Below are positions 22,775-32,615 of a stretch of DNA of 32,697 nt, in pieces. The notes beneath the pieces were generated by a model. That model saw only the letters and a list, made by a program, of their open reading frames with translations. It was not told the origin of the DNA and did no database searches. This stretch comes from Erythrobacter sp. SCN 62-14. Its GTDB lineage: Bacteria; Pseudomonadota; Alphaproteobacteria; Sphingomonadales; Sphingomonadaceae. A program made the translations under genes and the position numbers. The stretch is from contig MEDW01000042.1 in assembly GCA_001724215.1 (NCBI GenBank), forward strand, positions 1 to 32,697, given 5' to 3'. The first letter of the stretch is position 1. Each line of letters opens with the position of its first letter.

Positions 22775-24597
22775 GAAATCTGTCCTTTGAAAAGCCCGCG
22801 CACCGCATTGCCGAGCCACAAGCGACCTTGTCCCGAAGCGGTGGCGACATCATCGAGCGTCAACGCCGCTTCGCGAGCGCGGCCTTGCTCCAGCAAATGC
22901 GCGCGCAGCACACCGGGTAAGAGGCCAAGCTGGGCAGGAGGGGTGAGCAGGATGCCATCTGCCCCTTCGACAAACAGGCTGGTAAAGCTGCCTTCGGTCA
23001 CCAACCCGTCACCGCGCACCAGCAGCGCCTCGCCCGCACCCAGCCGCTTGGCCGCCGCCAGCGCGTCCTCGTAAAAGCCGCGGTCCGAGGTCTTGTGCGT
23101 CAGCCGCCAATCGCCCGGATCGAGCGGATTGGGCAGGGCAATGCAGGCCAGCGGCGCAGCAAGCGGGGCAGGCAGCGGCGCAGCCTCCAGCGCGGTGGCT
23201 CCGCTGCGCGCCAGCAGCAGCCGAACCTTGGCGGGTGCTTCAAGCTCAAAGCACAGCGCCTGAATGGCGTTGCGCGCAGCGTGGCGATCAAAGGCAAAGC
23301 CCAATGCCGCAGCGCTCGCCTTCATTCGCGCCAGATGCAATTCAATATGCGGGATGCCGCTGTCAGGCTCGAACCGCATGGTTTCGATCAGGTCGCAGGC
23401 GGGTGCGGCAAGGTCCGGCCCCATGCGGCGGATAAAGCCCGCTTTGACTTCGCATTCACGCCGCTCCGTCTCGCTGTCGCTGTCTGCGACAATCGCCGAA
23501 CCAATCCCGAGCACCGCTTGCCCTTGCCCGTTTTCAACCGGCGAAAGGCGCAGCGTGCGGATCGCGACATTGAAGGCCGCCTGTCCGTCTCCATCAATCC
23601 GCCCCATCGCCCCGCAATAGGGCCCGCGCGCATCGCGTTCGGTTGCGACAAGCAGCTCCATCGCCCGGATCTTGGGCGCGCCGGTGATCGAGCCGCAGGG
23701 AAACAGCGCCCGCACCAGATCCATCGCGCCCTTGCCGGGGGCGAGGCGCGCGCGCACAGTGGATACCATCTGGTGCACCGTGGGATAGCTTTCGATCGCA
23801 AAAGGCGCGTCCACCGCAACGCTGCCCGCCTCGGCCACGCGGGCCAGATCATTGCGCATCAGATCAACGATCATCAGGTTTTCGGCGCGGTCTTTTTCTG
23901 ACTGGGCAAGCTCCTCAGCAGCAGCGGCATCGGCGGCCGCTTGCGCATGGCGCGGGCGCGTGCCTTTCATCGGCTTGACCTTGGCGTTTGCGCCATCAAG
24001 CGCCACGAACAATTCGGGCGAAAAGCTTAACAGCCAATGCGACCCGTCCCAGATCACTCCGCCATAGCCTGCGGCTGCCGCCCCGCGCAGGCCCGCATAA
24101 AGCGCCATCGGATCGCCGCGATAGGAGCCTGCAAGCTGGTAGGTGAGGTTTGCCTGATAGATATCGCCCGCCTCGATTGCCTCGCGCAAGGCGGTGAAAG
24201 CGGCCTCATATCCGGCAGGCGAAAGCTGCGGTTCGAGCGGGCCGATCTGGGCTGTGCCCTGCGCCCTGCTTGCCAGCCATGCGGGCATATCGGCAGCGGC
24301 AATGCGGCGCGGCGCATCGAACAGGCCGAACCAGACCAGCGGCCCTGCCGCTCCGGAACGGCCGACGGCGAGCGGGGCAAGCCGCGGCTCAAGAGCCAAA
24401 CCTGCCTCATAAGCAAGGTAGCCTGCCAAAGCGCCGCCTTGCGCGCGCGCTGCTTCGGCTGCGGCCAGCACGCCTGCGACTTCGCCGGGCCGGTGCGCCA
24501 CGAACACAGCGCGCGGGCTTTCATAAAGCAGCGCATCTGCGCCTGCATCATGGGCGCGGGCATCATCCAGCAATACAAACGGTGTTCTTTCACCCAT
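22771..24597 (-). CDS. pabB: Aminodeoxychorismate synthase I fused to aminodeoxychorismate lyase (PabB-PabC)
   Basis: The 608-residue protein joins two p-aminobenzoate steps of folate synthesis. Residues 1 to about 390 are a PabB chorismate-binding domain, with GDIYQANLTYQL, KGTRPR and the family signature CGSITGAPKIRAME. The remainder (about 400-608) is a PabC-like PLP-dependent lyase, with Lys502 in HKTSDR as the cofactor lysine and GLLPGVLR near the end. Such fusions are known in several bacteria. It needs a glutaminase subunit (PabA), which is not in the window. It is first in an overlapping operon with the pseudouridine synthase and arfB. Confidence 0.92.
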   Translation of the reverse strand: MGERTPFVLLDDARAHDAGADALLYESPRAVFVAHRPGEVAGVLAAAEAARAQGGALAGYLAYEAGLALEPRLAPLAVGRSGAAGPLVWFGLFDAPRRIAAADMPAWLASRAQGTAQIGPLEPQLSPAGYEAAFTALREAIEAGDIYQANLTYQLAGSYRGDPMALYAGLRGAAAAGYGGVIWDGSHWLLSFSPELFVALDGANAKVKPMKGTRPRHAQAAADAAAAEELAQSEKDRAENLMIVDLMRNDLARVAEAGSVAVDAPFAIESYPTVHQMVSTVRARLAPGKGAMDLVRALFPCGSITGAPKIRAMELLVATERDARGPYCGAMGRIDGDGQAAFNVAIRTLRLSPVENGQGQAVLGIGSAIVADSDSETERRECEVKAGFIRRMGPDLAAPACDLIETMRFEPDSGIPHIELHLARMKASAAALGFAFDRHAARNAIQALCFELEAPAKVRLLLARSGATALEAAPLPAPLAAPLACIALPNPLDPGDWRLTHKTSDRGFYEDALAAAKRLGAGEALLVRGDGLVTEGSFTSLFVEGADGILLTPPAQLGLLPGVLRAHLLEQGRAREAALTLDDVATASGQGRLWLGNAVRGLFKGQIS

Positions 24598-24699
24598 GGT
24601 GCTGCCTTAGCCCAATTCGCGCCCAAGTCGAGAACTTGACCGCGTAGCAAAGCCGCTCCACACCTCTTGGTCACGGGATTTGATCACTGAGGGGCGCAG

Positions 24700-26286
24700 A
24701 TGGCTGACACGGAAACCGCTTTGTATCTGGGGCTGGGCGGCAATGGTGAGCGGCAGATGCTTAGCCTTGCCCGCGCCAATCGCCATGGGCTTATCGCAGG
24801 CGCCACCGGGACGGGCAAAACCGTGACCTTGCAGGGCATTGCCGAAAGTTTCTCTGCCGCGGGCGTGCCGGTGTTTGTGGCCGATGTGAAGGGTGATCTT
24901 TCCGGTATTGCGATGCCGGGGTCACCCACCTTCAAACACGCCGCAAGCCTTGAATCGCGCGCCGCAGAGCTCGGCATCACCGATTACGCCTATTCGGATA
25001 ATCCGGTGATCTTCTGGGACCTGTTTGGCCAGCAAGGCCACCCGATCCGCACCACCATTTCCGAAATGGGCCCCTTGCTGCTCGCCCGACTGCTTGATCT
25101 TAATGAAACGCAGGAAGGCGTGCTCCAGATCATTTTCCGCTATGCTGATGAGAATGGCCTGCTGCTCCTCAATTTCGCTGATCTGCAGGCGGTGCTGCAA
25201 TGGGCCAATGAAAACGCCAGCGAATTATCGGGCAAATACGGCAATGTCACCCGCCCTTCTGTGGGTGCGATCCAGCGGCAATTGCTCAGTTTCGAAGCGC
25301 AAGGCGCGGGCAATTTCTTTGGTGAACCGGCGCTGGAAATCGACGATTTCCTGCAAGTGGACGAACAGGGCCGCGGCTATATTAATGTGCTCGCCGCCGA
25401 TCAGTTGATGCGCAGTCCGAAACTTTACGCGACTTTCCTCCTCTGGCTGCTGGCCGAATTGTTTGAAAGCCTGCCCGAGGTGGGCGACCCGGAAAAGCCC
25501 AAACTGGTGTTCTTCTTTGATGAAGCGCACCTGTTGTTCAATGATGCGCCCAAGGCTTTGACGGACACCATCGAACAGGTTGTGCGGCTCATTCGTTCCA
25601 AGGGCGTGGGCGTGTATTTCGTCACCCAAAACCCCATCGACATCCCTGAACGCGTCGCGGGCCAGCTCGGCAACCGGGTGCAGCACGCGCTGCGCGCTTT
25701 CACCCCGCGCGACCAGCGCGCCATTCGCGCGGCTGCCGAAACCTTCCGCATCAATCCCGAGCTTAAGGTGGCAGAAGCCATCACCGAGCTGAAAACCGGC
25801 GAGGCGCTGGTCTCGACGCTCGATGAAAAGGGCGCGCCCACCATCGTGCAGCGCACGCTGATCAAACCGCCGCGCTCGCGCCTTGGCCCGGTCACGCCGA
25901 AAGAGCGCGCGATCATCCAGTCGATAAGCCCGCTCGATGGCAAGTATGACACCCTGATCGACCGCGAAAGCGCTTTCGATGTGTTGCAAGCCAAGGCCGA
26001 GGATGCCGCTGCCACCGCTGCCGAGGTTGCCGCCAAGGGCCGCGAGGAAGTTGGCAAGCGTTCGCGCACTCACACCAGCATGTGGGAGAAAGCGGGCAAG
26101 GCTGCGATGGGCGCAGCGGCGAGTTCGGCGGGCGCGATTGTTGCGGCCAAGGTCACCGGCAAGACCAGCCGCGCCGATCCGAAACGCAGCGCCGCCACCG
26201 CGGCTGCCGGTACGCTTGCGACGCAAATCGGTGGGGCAAGCGCTGGCCGCTTCGTGCGCAATCTGATCGGCGGCCTGATGCGCTGA
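24700..26286 (+). CDS. HerA-like P-loop ATPase (YjgR/DUF853 family)
   Basis: The 528-residue protein is a FtsK/HerA-type ATPase of the DUF853 (YjgR) family. Walker A is AGATGTGKT (34-42, Lys40) and Walker B is FFFDEAH (Asp274, Glu275), followed by [15 protein letters not shown] and a late arginine-rich region typical of HerA-like helicases. A C-terminal tail from about 430 is Ala/Lys-rich and of low complexity. The biological role of the family is not settled. The ATG at 24700 has GAGGGG just upstream. No NurA nuclease is adjacent, which argues against a classic HerA-NurA pair. It is divergent from pabB-pabC. Confidence 0.88.
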   Translation: MADTETALYLGLGGNGERQMLSLARANRHGLIAGATGTGKTVTLQGIAESFSAAGVPVFVADVKGDLSGIAMPGSPTFKHAASLESRAAELGITDYAYSDNPVIFWDLFGQQGHPIRTTISEMGPLLLARLLDLNETQEGVLQIIFRYADENGLLLLNFADLQAVLQWANENASELSGKYGNVTRPSVGAIQRQLLSFEAQGAGNFFGEPALEIDDFLQVDEQGRGYINVLAADQLMRSPKLYATFLLWLLAELFESLPEVGDPEKPKLVFFFDEAHLLFNDAPKALTDTIEQVVRLIRSKGVGVYFVTQNPIDIPERVAGQLGNRVQHALRAFTPRDQRAIRAAAETFRINPELKVAEAITELKTGEALVSTLDEKGAPTIVQRTLIKPPRSRLGPVTPKERAIIQSISPLDGKYDTLIDRESAFDVLQAKAEDAAATAAEVAAKGREEVGKRSRTHTSMWEKAGKAAMGAAASSAGAIVAAKVTGKTSRADPKRSAATAAAGTLATQIGGASAGRFVRNLIGGLMR

Positions 26287-26398
26287 CAGGCGCCCGACCG
26301 GATCGGTTTTGCCGATCATTACAGAGGGCAGGAACGCTGAGGTGGGAGGCGCGCATCGTGCCAATTCTAGCGGCCGCGCAAATGGTGGGAAAATTGCA

Positions 26399-28012
26399 TC
26401 ACACCCCGCCCACTTTGAGCAGCGCGTCCCACACCCCTGCTACCCCGCGTCGCAGCGCGCTGCGTCCCGCCAGCGGAGCCTCTTCGATCAGGAGCACGCC
26501 TGCGCCTTGCTCCACACGATCTTTCAGCAACGCTTCGCGCCCGAAGAAATAGGGCCAGAAGGTCTCGCTCCGGATGACGGAATAGGAAAGGTCGGTGGAA
26601 AAGCCGAGAATCTGTCCCTCTCCGACAATCCGTCCGCGTTCCGCCGGTTCAATCCGCACCCCGCGCCCGCCTTTTACCACCAATCGCGCAGGCCCGTGAA
26701 AGGCAAGGTAGCGCCATTGCCACGTCAGCCATGCCGGCAGCCCAAATCGCCACTTGGGAGTAATCCGCACCGGCTGCCCTTGGGGTTGCACCACCGCGGC
26801 CAGCGCACTGGGGCGCAAGACGCAGGCCGCACCTTCCGGCACAGTCAGGACGGCGAGTTCCGCCAGCGGGTCTTTGACGGCCGAAATGGTCACCCGCTTG
26901 CCATCGCCGCGAATGGCGGTCAGGAACCGCATACCGCTGGCAAAGCTGGTGAGCGGGCGGCGCCAGTCAAGCAGCCAGCGGGTGCGTTTGGTACCTTTGA
27001 GCGAAGAGGATTGCAGATAATCCTGCCGCACCAGCGCTTCCTCGTCTGCCTGAAGCTGGATGCCGAGTGAAATGGCCGAAGGCGTCACGACAGGCTGCGG
27101 CGGTGGCGTTCCTGCCGCAGCAAAGCGCATCGGCGGCCAGCGCGCCGCAATGGGCGCAAGCAGATGATAGGCAATCGTGCGATAGATAAATGGCACAAGA
27201 GTGATCGCCAGCAGCGCGAGGAAGGCCTTGGCCAGAATATCGCGAAAGGTGACGCGATCAGGGCTGGCAATGAGGCTTTCCGGCAAGGGGTCTGCGGCGA
27301 GCGCTGCCAGCGCGACTTTGGCTTCGCGCAGACTGGCGCGGGCACCAAGCGCCGCCTTTCGCCGTTCTGCAAGGCTTGTGGCCTCGTTGCAACGCTGCCG
27401 CTGGCTTGTGGCAAGGCGTTGGCGTTCAGACAGCACGGCATCACGCAAGCGCTGATCGATCTGGCCGCGCATTTCGAAAGCGGTCAGCGCGCTGCGGGCG
27501 GCCTCGCACTGCGCCCGTGCCGCCTCAATCGCGCCTGCTGTCGGCATAGTGGGGTTTTCATCAAGAAAGCCGCGGGCTTTGTCGTGGGCTTCGCGCGGAG
27601 CGAGGGCGGTGCGCAACATCGCCAATTCGCTGTCCAAGGCGGCAATTTCAATCTCGGCGCGGCTGCGCGCCACCACGCGCGATGGACGATAGGCGGCAAA
27701 CAGTCCTTGCTGCGCTGCTTGCTTGCGCGCTTCGGCCTCGGCGCGGGCGGCCTCACGTTCGGCAATGCGGCTGGTGATCTGGTCTGCGCCCAGCGTCCGG
27801 GCTTCATTGGTGTGCTGCGCAAGGCGCGCCTGCTGTGCAGCAAGATCGTTTTTCAGCAGGGCAGTGATTTCGGCCCCGCTCAGGTTTTCGCTGGACAGGC
27901 TGCGGGCAAGCTGCGGCAACCCCGGCCACGCCAGCGCGACAAAGGCAATCAGCACCACCAGCAGAACATAAAGCAGCACCCGGCCCCACAGCCAATCAAG
28001 CAGTCGCTTCAT
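26399..28012 (-). CDS. Coiled-coil membrane protein, C-terminal AIM24-like domain (unrecognised)
   Basis: I do not recognise a named family for the whole 537-residue protein. It has a transmembrane helix at 12-30, a long Ala/Glu/Arg/Gln-rich coiled-coil region at about 45-240, a second transmembrane helix at about 260-285, then a beta-rich domain from about 310. In that domain the pattern HGPARLVVKGGRGVRI, ILGFSTDL and EQGAGVLLIEE recalls AIM24-type domains. With both helices in the inner membrane, the coiled coil would lie on one side and both termini on the other. The start is 16 bases after the aminopeptidase stop, with GAGAGG upstream, so the two are co-transcribed. Confidence 0.7.
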   Translation of the reverse strand: MKRLLDWLWGRVLLYVLLVVLIAFVALAWPGLPQLARSLSSENLSGAEITALLKNDLAAQQARLAQHTNEARTLGADQITSRIAEREAARAEAEARKQAAQQGLFAAYRPSRVVARSRAEIEIAALDSELAMLRTALAPREAHDKARGFLDENPTMPTAGAIEAARAQCEAARSALTAFEMRGQIDQRLRDAVLSERQRLATSQRQRCNEATSLAERRKAALGARASLREAKVALAALAADPLPESLIASPDRVTFRDILAKAFLALLAITLVPFIYRTIAYHLLAPIAARWPPMRFAAAGTPPPQPVVTPSAISLGIQLQADEEALVRQDYLQSSSLKGTKRTRWLLDWRRPLTSFASGMRFLTAIRGDGKRVTISAVKDPLAELAVLTVPEGAACVLRPSALAAVVQPQGQPVRITPKWRFGLPAWLTWQWRYLAFHGPARLVVKGGRGVRIEPAERGRIVGEGQILGFSTDLSYSVIRSETFWPYFFGREALLKDRVEQGAGVLLIEEAPLAGRSALRRGVAGVWDALLKVGGV

Positions 28013-28028
28013 GGCGGGCTATCGCCTC

Positions 28029-29846
28029 TCACAGGGCCGCAGTGTGCCGCTCCAGCCACGCCAGATCATCGCCGGTAAGCAGGGGCGCGATCAATTCGCG
28101 CACCCGCGCGTGATAGGCATCAAGCCATGCGCATTCCTCGGCTGTGAGCAATGATTTCTCGATCAAAGTGCGATCAATCGGCACAAAGGTGAGCGTTTCA
28201 AACCCGAGATAGCGCCCTTCCGCCCCTGCAATCGCGCGTTCTTCCACCAGCACGAGATTTTCGATTCGGATGCCGAATTCGCCCGGCTTGTAATAGCCCG
28301 GCTCGTTGGAAAGGATCATGCCAGCCAACAATTCCTGCCCGGTTCCGGCCTGCCCTCCCGAAGGCTTGGCGATGCGCTGCGGGCCCTCGTGGACGCCGAG
28401 GAAACTGCCGACGCCGTGGCCGGTGCCGTGGGCGTAATCGACGCCTGCTTCCCACAGATATTGCCGCGCGAGGACGTCCAATTGCCCGCCCGATGTGCCT
28501 TGCGGAAAGACAGCACGATCAATCTGGATGTGGCCTTTCAAAACGCGGGTGAAGCGGTCGCGCATTTCGGAGGTCGGCTGTCCCGGCCCGATCCACACCG
28601 TGCGGGTGATGTCGGTCGTGCCGCTGCCGTCGGGGGTCGCATATTGCCCACCCGAATCGACCAGATAGATCGAGCCCGGCGGGATGGGGATGTTGCTGTC
28701 TTCATCCACCTTGTAATGCGGCAATGCGGCATGACCTGCAGCGGCTGAAATGGTGTCGAAGGAGAGATCCTTGAGCCCCGCATCTTCGGCGCGCAAAGCA
28801 GCAAGGCGTGCGGCGGCGGAAAGTTCATCCACGCCGCCCTTGGGCCCTTCGATCTCCAGCCAGCGCAGGAATTTCACCACCGCTGCCCCATCGCGCACTT
28901 GGGCGGCGCGTTGCCCTGCCTGCTCCGCCTCATTCTTGACCGCTTTGGCAAGGATTGTCGGGTCTTGGGTGAGGACAACGCGCGCCCCTGCGGCCTCAAG
29001 GGTCTGGGCAATCGCCGCCACGCCGAAATCGGGATCGACCGCCACGCGCTTGCCCGCGAGGCTTTCGAGCCCGTGCGCAAAGGCGCTGCGGTCCCGCACG
29101 CTTACCGCATTGCCGAGGTGTTGGGTGAGCTCTGGCGTGACTTTCTCAGGCGCGATGAACAGCTCGGCGCTGCCATCCTTGTGGGCAATCACATAAGACA
29201 GCGCCACCGGGGTGTGCGCGACATCGGCACCGCGGATGTTGAGCAGCCATGCAATTGAATCGAGCGCCGGGATCACCACGGCATCATGGCCTTGTTCGCT
29301 CAGCCAATCGGCGATCTGTGCGCGCTTGTCCGCGCTTGATCGCCCAGCAAGGGCATCCTCATGCACCAGCGCAGGCGCTGCGGAAGGGGAGGGCTGATCG
29401 GCCCAGACCGCGTCAATCGGATTGCTGTCCGCCGCGACCAGCACAATGCCCTGCGCTGCCAGTGCGCGCTCCAGTGCGGCGGCCCAGCCAGCGGTGTGCA
29501 GCCAGGGATCATAGGCGATTTGCGCGCCTTCCTCGCAAGCCTTCGCCAGCCATCCGGCGAGGCTATCGGCAGGCACGTTGCAATAGTCGAACAGATTGCC
29601 GTCGACCTGCTCGCGCACTTGGACAGTGTAACGCCCATCGACGAAAATCGCTGCATGGGTGAGCGTGACGGCGGCAAAGCCTGCTGACCCGCCAAAGCCC
29701 GTGAGCCAGCCAAGGCGCTGGGCGTAATCGCCGACATATTCGCTCATATGCTCATCGGAAATCGGCACGATGAAGCCCGATAGCCCGCGCCGTTTCAGCT
29801 CCTCGCGCAAGGCGGCAAGGCGGGCTTCATGGGTCTGCATCAGCAT
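28029..29846 (-). CDS. Aminopeptidase P family protein (M24B, Xaa-Pro aminopeptidase)
   Basis: The 605-residue protein has the three-domain layout of long aminopeptidase P enzymes: two creatinase-like N-terminal domains (about 1-300) and an M24 pita-bread metallopeptidase domain. The catalytic domain shows the metal ligands in LVDSGGQY and GTTDITRT, the histidine in HGTGHGVG, the glutamates in SNEPGYY and ENLVLVEE. It removes N-terminal residues before proline. No signal peptide is visible, so it is cytoplasmic. The frame is open to 29948, but the ATG at 29846 has AGGA nine bases upstream and begins the conserved part. It is followed by the coiled-coil membrane protein. Confidence 0.9.
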   Translation of the reverse strand: MLMQTHEARLAALREELKRRGLSGFIVPISDEHMSEYVGDYAQRLGWLTGFGGSAGFAAVTLTHAAIFVDGRYTVQVREQVDGNLFDYCNVPADSLAGWLAKACEEGAQIAYDPWLHTAGWAAALERALAAQGIVLVAADSNPIDAVWADQPSPSAAPALVHEDALAGRSSADKRAQIADWLSEQGHDAVVIPALDSIAWLLNIRGADVAHTPVALSYVIAHKDGSAELFIAPEKVTPELTQHLGNAVSVRDRSAFAHGLESLAGKRVAVDPDFGVAAIAQTLEAAGARVVLTQDPTILAKAVKNEAEQAGQRAAQVRDGAAVVKFLRWLEIEGPKGGVDELSAAARLAALRAEDAGLKDLSFDTISAAAGHAALPHYKVDEDSNIPIPPGSIYLVDSGGQYATPDGSGTTDITRTVWIGPGQPTSEMRDRFTRVLKGHIQIDRAVFPQGTSGGQLDVLARQYLWEAGVDYAHGTGHGVGSFLGVHEGPQRIAKPSGGQAGTGQELLAGMILSNEPGYYKPGEFGIRIENLVLVEERAIAGAEGRYLGFETLTFVPIDRTLIEKSLLTAEECAWLDAYHARVRELIAPLLTGDDLAWLERHTAAL

Positions 29847-29970
29847 TTGATCGAATCCTGCAAGGCTTGCGCCCTTGGCAGGGACACAAGCGGTATCTAA
29901 TGAGTTCAGCACATAGGCTTTTTGCGGCGCGCTTTCCACCCGCTGCATCGCCCACTACAGGATCGCACCC

Positions 29971-32205
29971 ATGATGAAGCCCCGCATTCGCATTCTGCCG
30001 CTAGCCGCCACCGGCGTGCTGGCCGCAGCGCTCGCTTTCCCGATTTCCGCATTTGCCAAGGACTTGCCCCGCGTGACCACCTCCGCTTCAACTGCTGCCG
30101 CTGCCACCCCTGCCGCCACTTCTGCTGTCACCCCGCCGCGCGCGGAAAAGCGGCCCCACAGCTACACGCACCATGGCATCACCATCGAAGACCCTTACGA
30201 CTGGCTCTACGACAAATCCTATCCGGTGATCGATGACGAGGACGTGCTCGATTATGTGAAGGCGGAAAACGCCTATTTCGAAGCGAATATGGCCGCCCAA
30301 GCCGATCTCACCGAAGCGCTCTTCACCGAAATTCGCGCGCGCATCAAGGAAGACGACAGCACCGTGCCGCAGCGCCGGGGCGAATACCTCTACTGGTCGG
30401 AATTTGAGGAAGGCGCGCAATATCGCAAGCATTATCGCAAGCCTGTGGCAGGCGGTGAGGCGCAGCTTTTGATCGATGAGAACGCTTTGGCTGAGGGCCT
30501 TGAATATTTCCGCCTCGGCGCGACGTCGATCAGCCAGAACGGGCGCTTTCTTGCCTATGCCACCGACACCAATGGTTCGGAGCGTTACACCGCGCGGATC
30601 AAGGATCTGGCAACGGGCGAGCATTTGCCTGATGAAATCCCCAATCTGCGCGGCGGGCTGACCTGGGTCGCGAATGACACCGCGCTCGTCTATGGACCCT
30701 CGACCGAGGAGTGGCGCACGCTGGAGGCCAGGCTGCACGTCATCGGCACGCCGCCTGAGAGCGATGTGACGCTCTACAAGGAAGACGATCAGGCCTTTGG
30801 CGTGAGCGCCGGGCTTTCGGCGCAAGAAGACTGGCTGGTGATTTCCACCGGCGATCATGAAACCAGCGAAGTGCGGCTGGTGCGCGCCGACAACCCGACG
30901 GGCGAGCAAATCCTTGTGCGCCCCCGCAAGAAGGGCGTCGAATACAGCGTGGATGTGCGCGATGGCGAAATCTTCGTCCTTGCCAACGACGATCACATCA
31001 ATTTCCGCCTCGCCAAGGCAAGCCTTACCGCGCCCGGCGATTGGCAGACGGTGCTGGAAGGATCGAACGAGTTTTATCTGACGGGCTTTGAACTTTATAA
31101 GGATTTCTTCGTCACCGAGGGGCGGCTCAACGGGCTCGATCAGATCCAGCTGCGCGATTACGCCAAGCCTCTGGAAGCCAAGCCGATCACCTTTCCGGAA
31201 GCGAGCTATTCTGCGGGGCTTTCGAACAATCCCGAATATGATCAGACGGTGCTGCGCCTGTCCTATCAATCGATGGTAACGCCGGGTTCGGTCTATGATT
31301 ACGACACAAAGACTGGCGGGCTGACCTTGCTCAAACAGCAGGAAATCCCGAGCGGTTATGACGCGTCGCAATATGTCACCGAACGCCTGACGATCGAGGC
31401 GCGCGATGGAACGATGATCCCGGTCAGCATCGTGATGCGCAAGGATCGTGCGGACATTCTCAAGGCGGCTGGCATCGAAGGGGCAGGCCCGCTGCACCTT
31501 TACGCCTATGGCGCCTATGGCATCGCCATTCCGCCGGGCTTTTCGACCACGCGGTTGAGCCTGCTGGATCGCGGCTTTGCCTATGCGATTGCGCATATTC
31601 GCGGCGGCGATGATCTGGGGCGGCGCTGGTATCTGCAGGGCAAGCTGTTTGCGCGCACCAACACCTTCAACGATTTCGTCGATGCAGGGCGCGGTTTGAT
31701 CGCCAAAGGCTACACCGCCGAAGGCAAGGTGACAGCGAGCGGCGGTTCGGCAGGCGGCGAATTGATGGGCGCGATCATCAATCAGGACCCGGCGCAATAT
31801 GGCGCGATTGTCGCCCATGTGCCGTTTGTCGATGTGCTGAACACCATGCTCAATGAAAAACTGCCCCTGACGCCCGGCGAATGGCCCGAATGGGGCAATC
31901 CGATCACCGACAAGGCGGCGTTCGCCTATATCCTGTCCTATTCGCCCTATGATCAAGTGGCGGCCAAGGCTTATCCGCCGATGCTGGTGACAGCGGGTTT
32001 GAACGATCCGCGCGTTACCTATTGGGAGCCTGCCAAGTGGGTCGCCAAGCTGCGCGAACTCAAAACCGACGACAATCTGCTGCTCTTGAAAACCAACATG
32101 GGCGCAGGCCATGGCGGGCAATCGGGGCGGTGGAATTCCTTGAAGGAAACGGCGGAAGAATACGCCTTCATCCTGTGGCAGATGGGGATGGCGGATAAAA
32201 AGTGA
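29971..32205 (+). CDS. Exported S9 family peptidase, oligopeptidase B-like
   Basis: The 744-residue protein is a prolyl oligopeptidase-family serine peptidase closest in layout to oligopeptidase B, which cuts after Arg or Lys in short peptides. The beta-propeller covers about 60-460 and the alpha/beta-hydrolase domain the rest. The triad is Ser593 in GGSAGG, Asp679 in NDPRV and His714 in GAGHGG. Unlike the cytoplasmic enterobacterial enzyme it starts with a signal peptide (about 1-29, ending SAFAK), followed by a low-complexity Ala/Thr linker to about 55. Two ATGs at 29971 and 29974 are adjacent. Its stop overlaps the thioesterase GTG start. Confidence 0.92.
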   Translation: MMKPRIRILPLAATGVLAAALAFPISAFAKDLPRVTTSASTAAAATPAATSAVTPPRAEKRPHSYTHHGITIEDPYDWLYDKSYPVIDDEDVLDYVKAENAYFEANMAAQADLTEALFTEIRARIKEDDSTVPQRRGEYLYWSEFEEGAQYRKHYRKPVAGGEAQLLIDENALAEGLEYFRLGATSISQNGRFLAYATDTNGSERYTARIKDLATGEHLPDEIPNLRGGLTWVANDTALVYGPSTEEWRTLEARLHVIGTPPESDVTLYKEDDQAFGVSAGLSAQEDWLVISTGDHETSEVRLVRADNPTGEQILVRPRKKGVEYSVDVRDGEIFVLANDDHINFRLAKASLTAPGDWQTVLEGSNEFYLTGFELYKDFFVTEGRLNGLDQIQLRDYAKPLEAKPITFPEASYSAGLSNNPEYDQTVLRLSYQSMVTPGSVYDYDTKTGGLTLLKQQEIPSGYDASQYVTERLTIEARDGTMIPVSIVMRKDRADILKAAGIEGAGPLHLYAYGAYGIAIPPGFSTTRLSLLDRGFAYAIAHIRGGDDLGRRWYLQGKLFARTNTFNDFVDAGRGLIAKGYTAEGKVTASGGSAGGELMGAIINQDPAQYGAIVAHVPFVDVLNTMLNEKLPLTPGEWPEWGNPITDKAAFAYILSYSPYDQVAAKAYPPMLVTAGLNDPRVTYWEPAKWVAKLRELKTDDNLLLLKTNMGAGHGGQSGRWNSLKETAEEYAFILWQMGMADKK

Positions 32206-32615
32206 GCGGCGCTGCTCCCCGCTTCACCCGCACCTTCATGGCCAAGCCGCATCACATTGATGAGCTTGGCCATGTCAACAACACGGTGTGGCTCGGTTGG
32301 GCGCAGGACTTGGCCACCGCCCATTGGGACGCAGCCGCGCGCGCAGCAGATCGCGCGGCGTTCTACTGGGTCGTGGTGCGCCACGAGATCGATTATCGCG
32401 GCAATATCTCAGCAGGCGAAAGCGTCACCGGCACGACCTGGATCGAAGGAGCGGCCCAAGGGGCAACGTCTTTGCGGGTGTTTGAATTTGCCGATCAGCT
32501 GGGCAAGGTGCTGGTGAAGGGCCGCACCACTTGGGCCATGCTGGATAGGGCCAGCGGGCGGCTGGCACGGGTGCGCCCCGAAGTGCTCGCGCCGTTTCAG
32601 GCGACCTTGGGCTGA
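32202..32615 (+). CDS. Acyl-CoA thioesterase (hotdog fold, 4-hydroxybenzoyl-CoA thioesterase type)
   Basis: The 137-residue protein is a single hotdog-fold thioesterase that would hydrolyse acyl-CoA esters. The signature DELGHVNNTVWLGW (20-33) carries the catalytic Asp20 and the HVNN segment typical of the 4-hydroxybenzoyl-CoA / YbgC group. It starts at a GTG overlapping the peptidase stop codon in a GTGA, so translation is probably coupled. The last 19 bases overlap the convergent GGDEF gene. Confidence 0.85.
   Translation: MSGAAPRFTRTFMAKPHHIDELGHVNNTVWLGWAQDLATAHWDAAARAADRAAFYWVVVRHEIDYRGNISAGESVTGTTWIEGAAQGATSLRVFEFADQLGKVLVKGRTTWAMLDRASGRLARVRPEVLAPFQATLG

Noticed and set aside
30088-32121. 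677-codon open frame antisense to the S9 peptidase
   Set aside because: Same reason: a shadow of a strongly supported gene, with a His/Arg/Gln-rich composition unlike a real protein.
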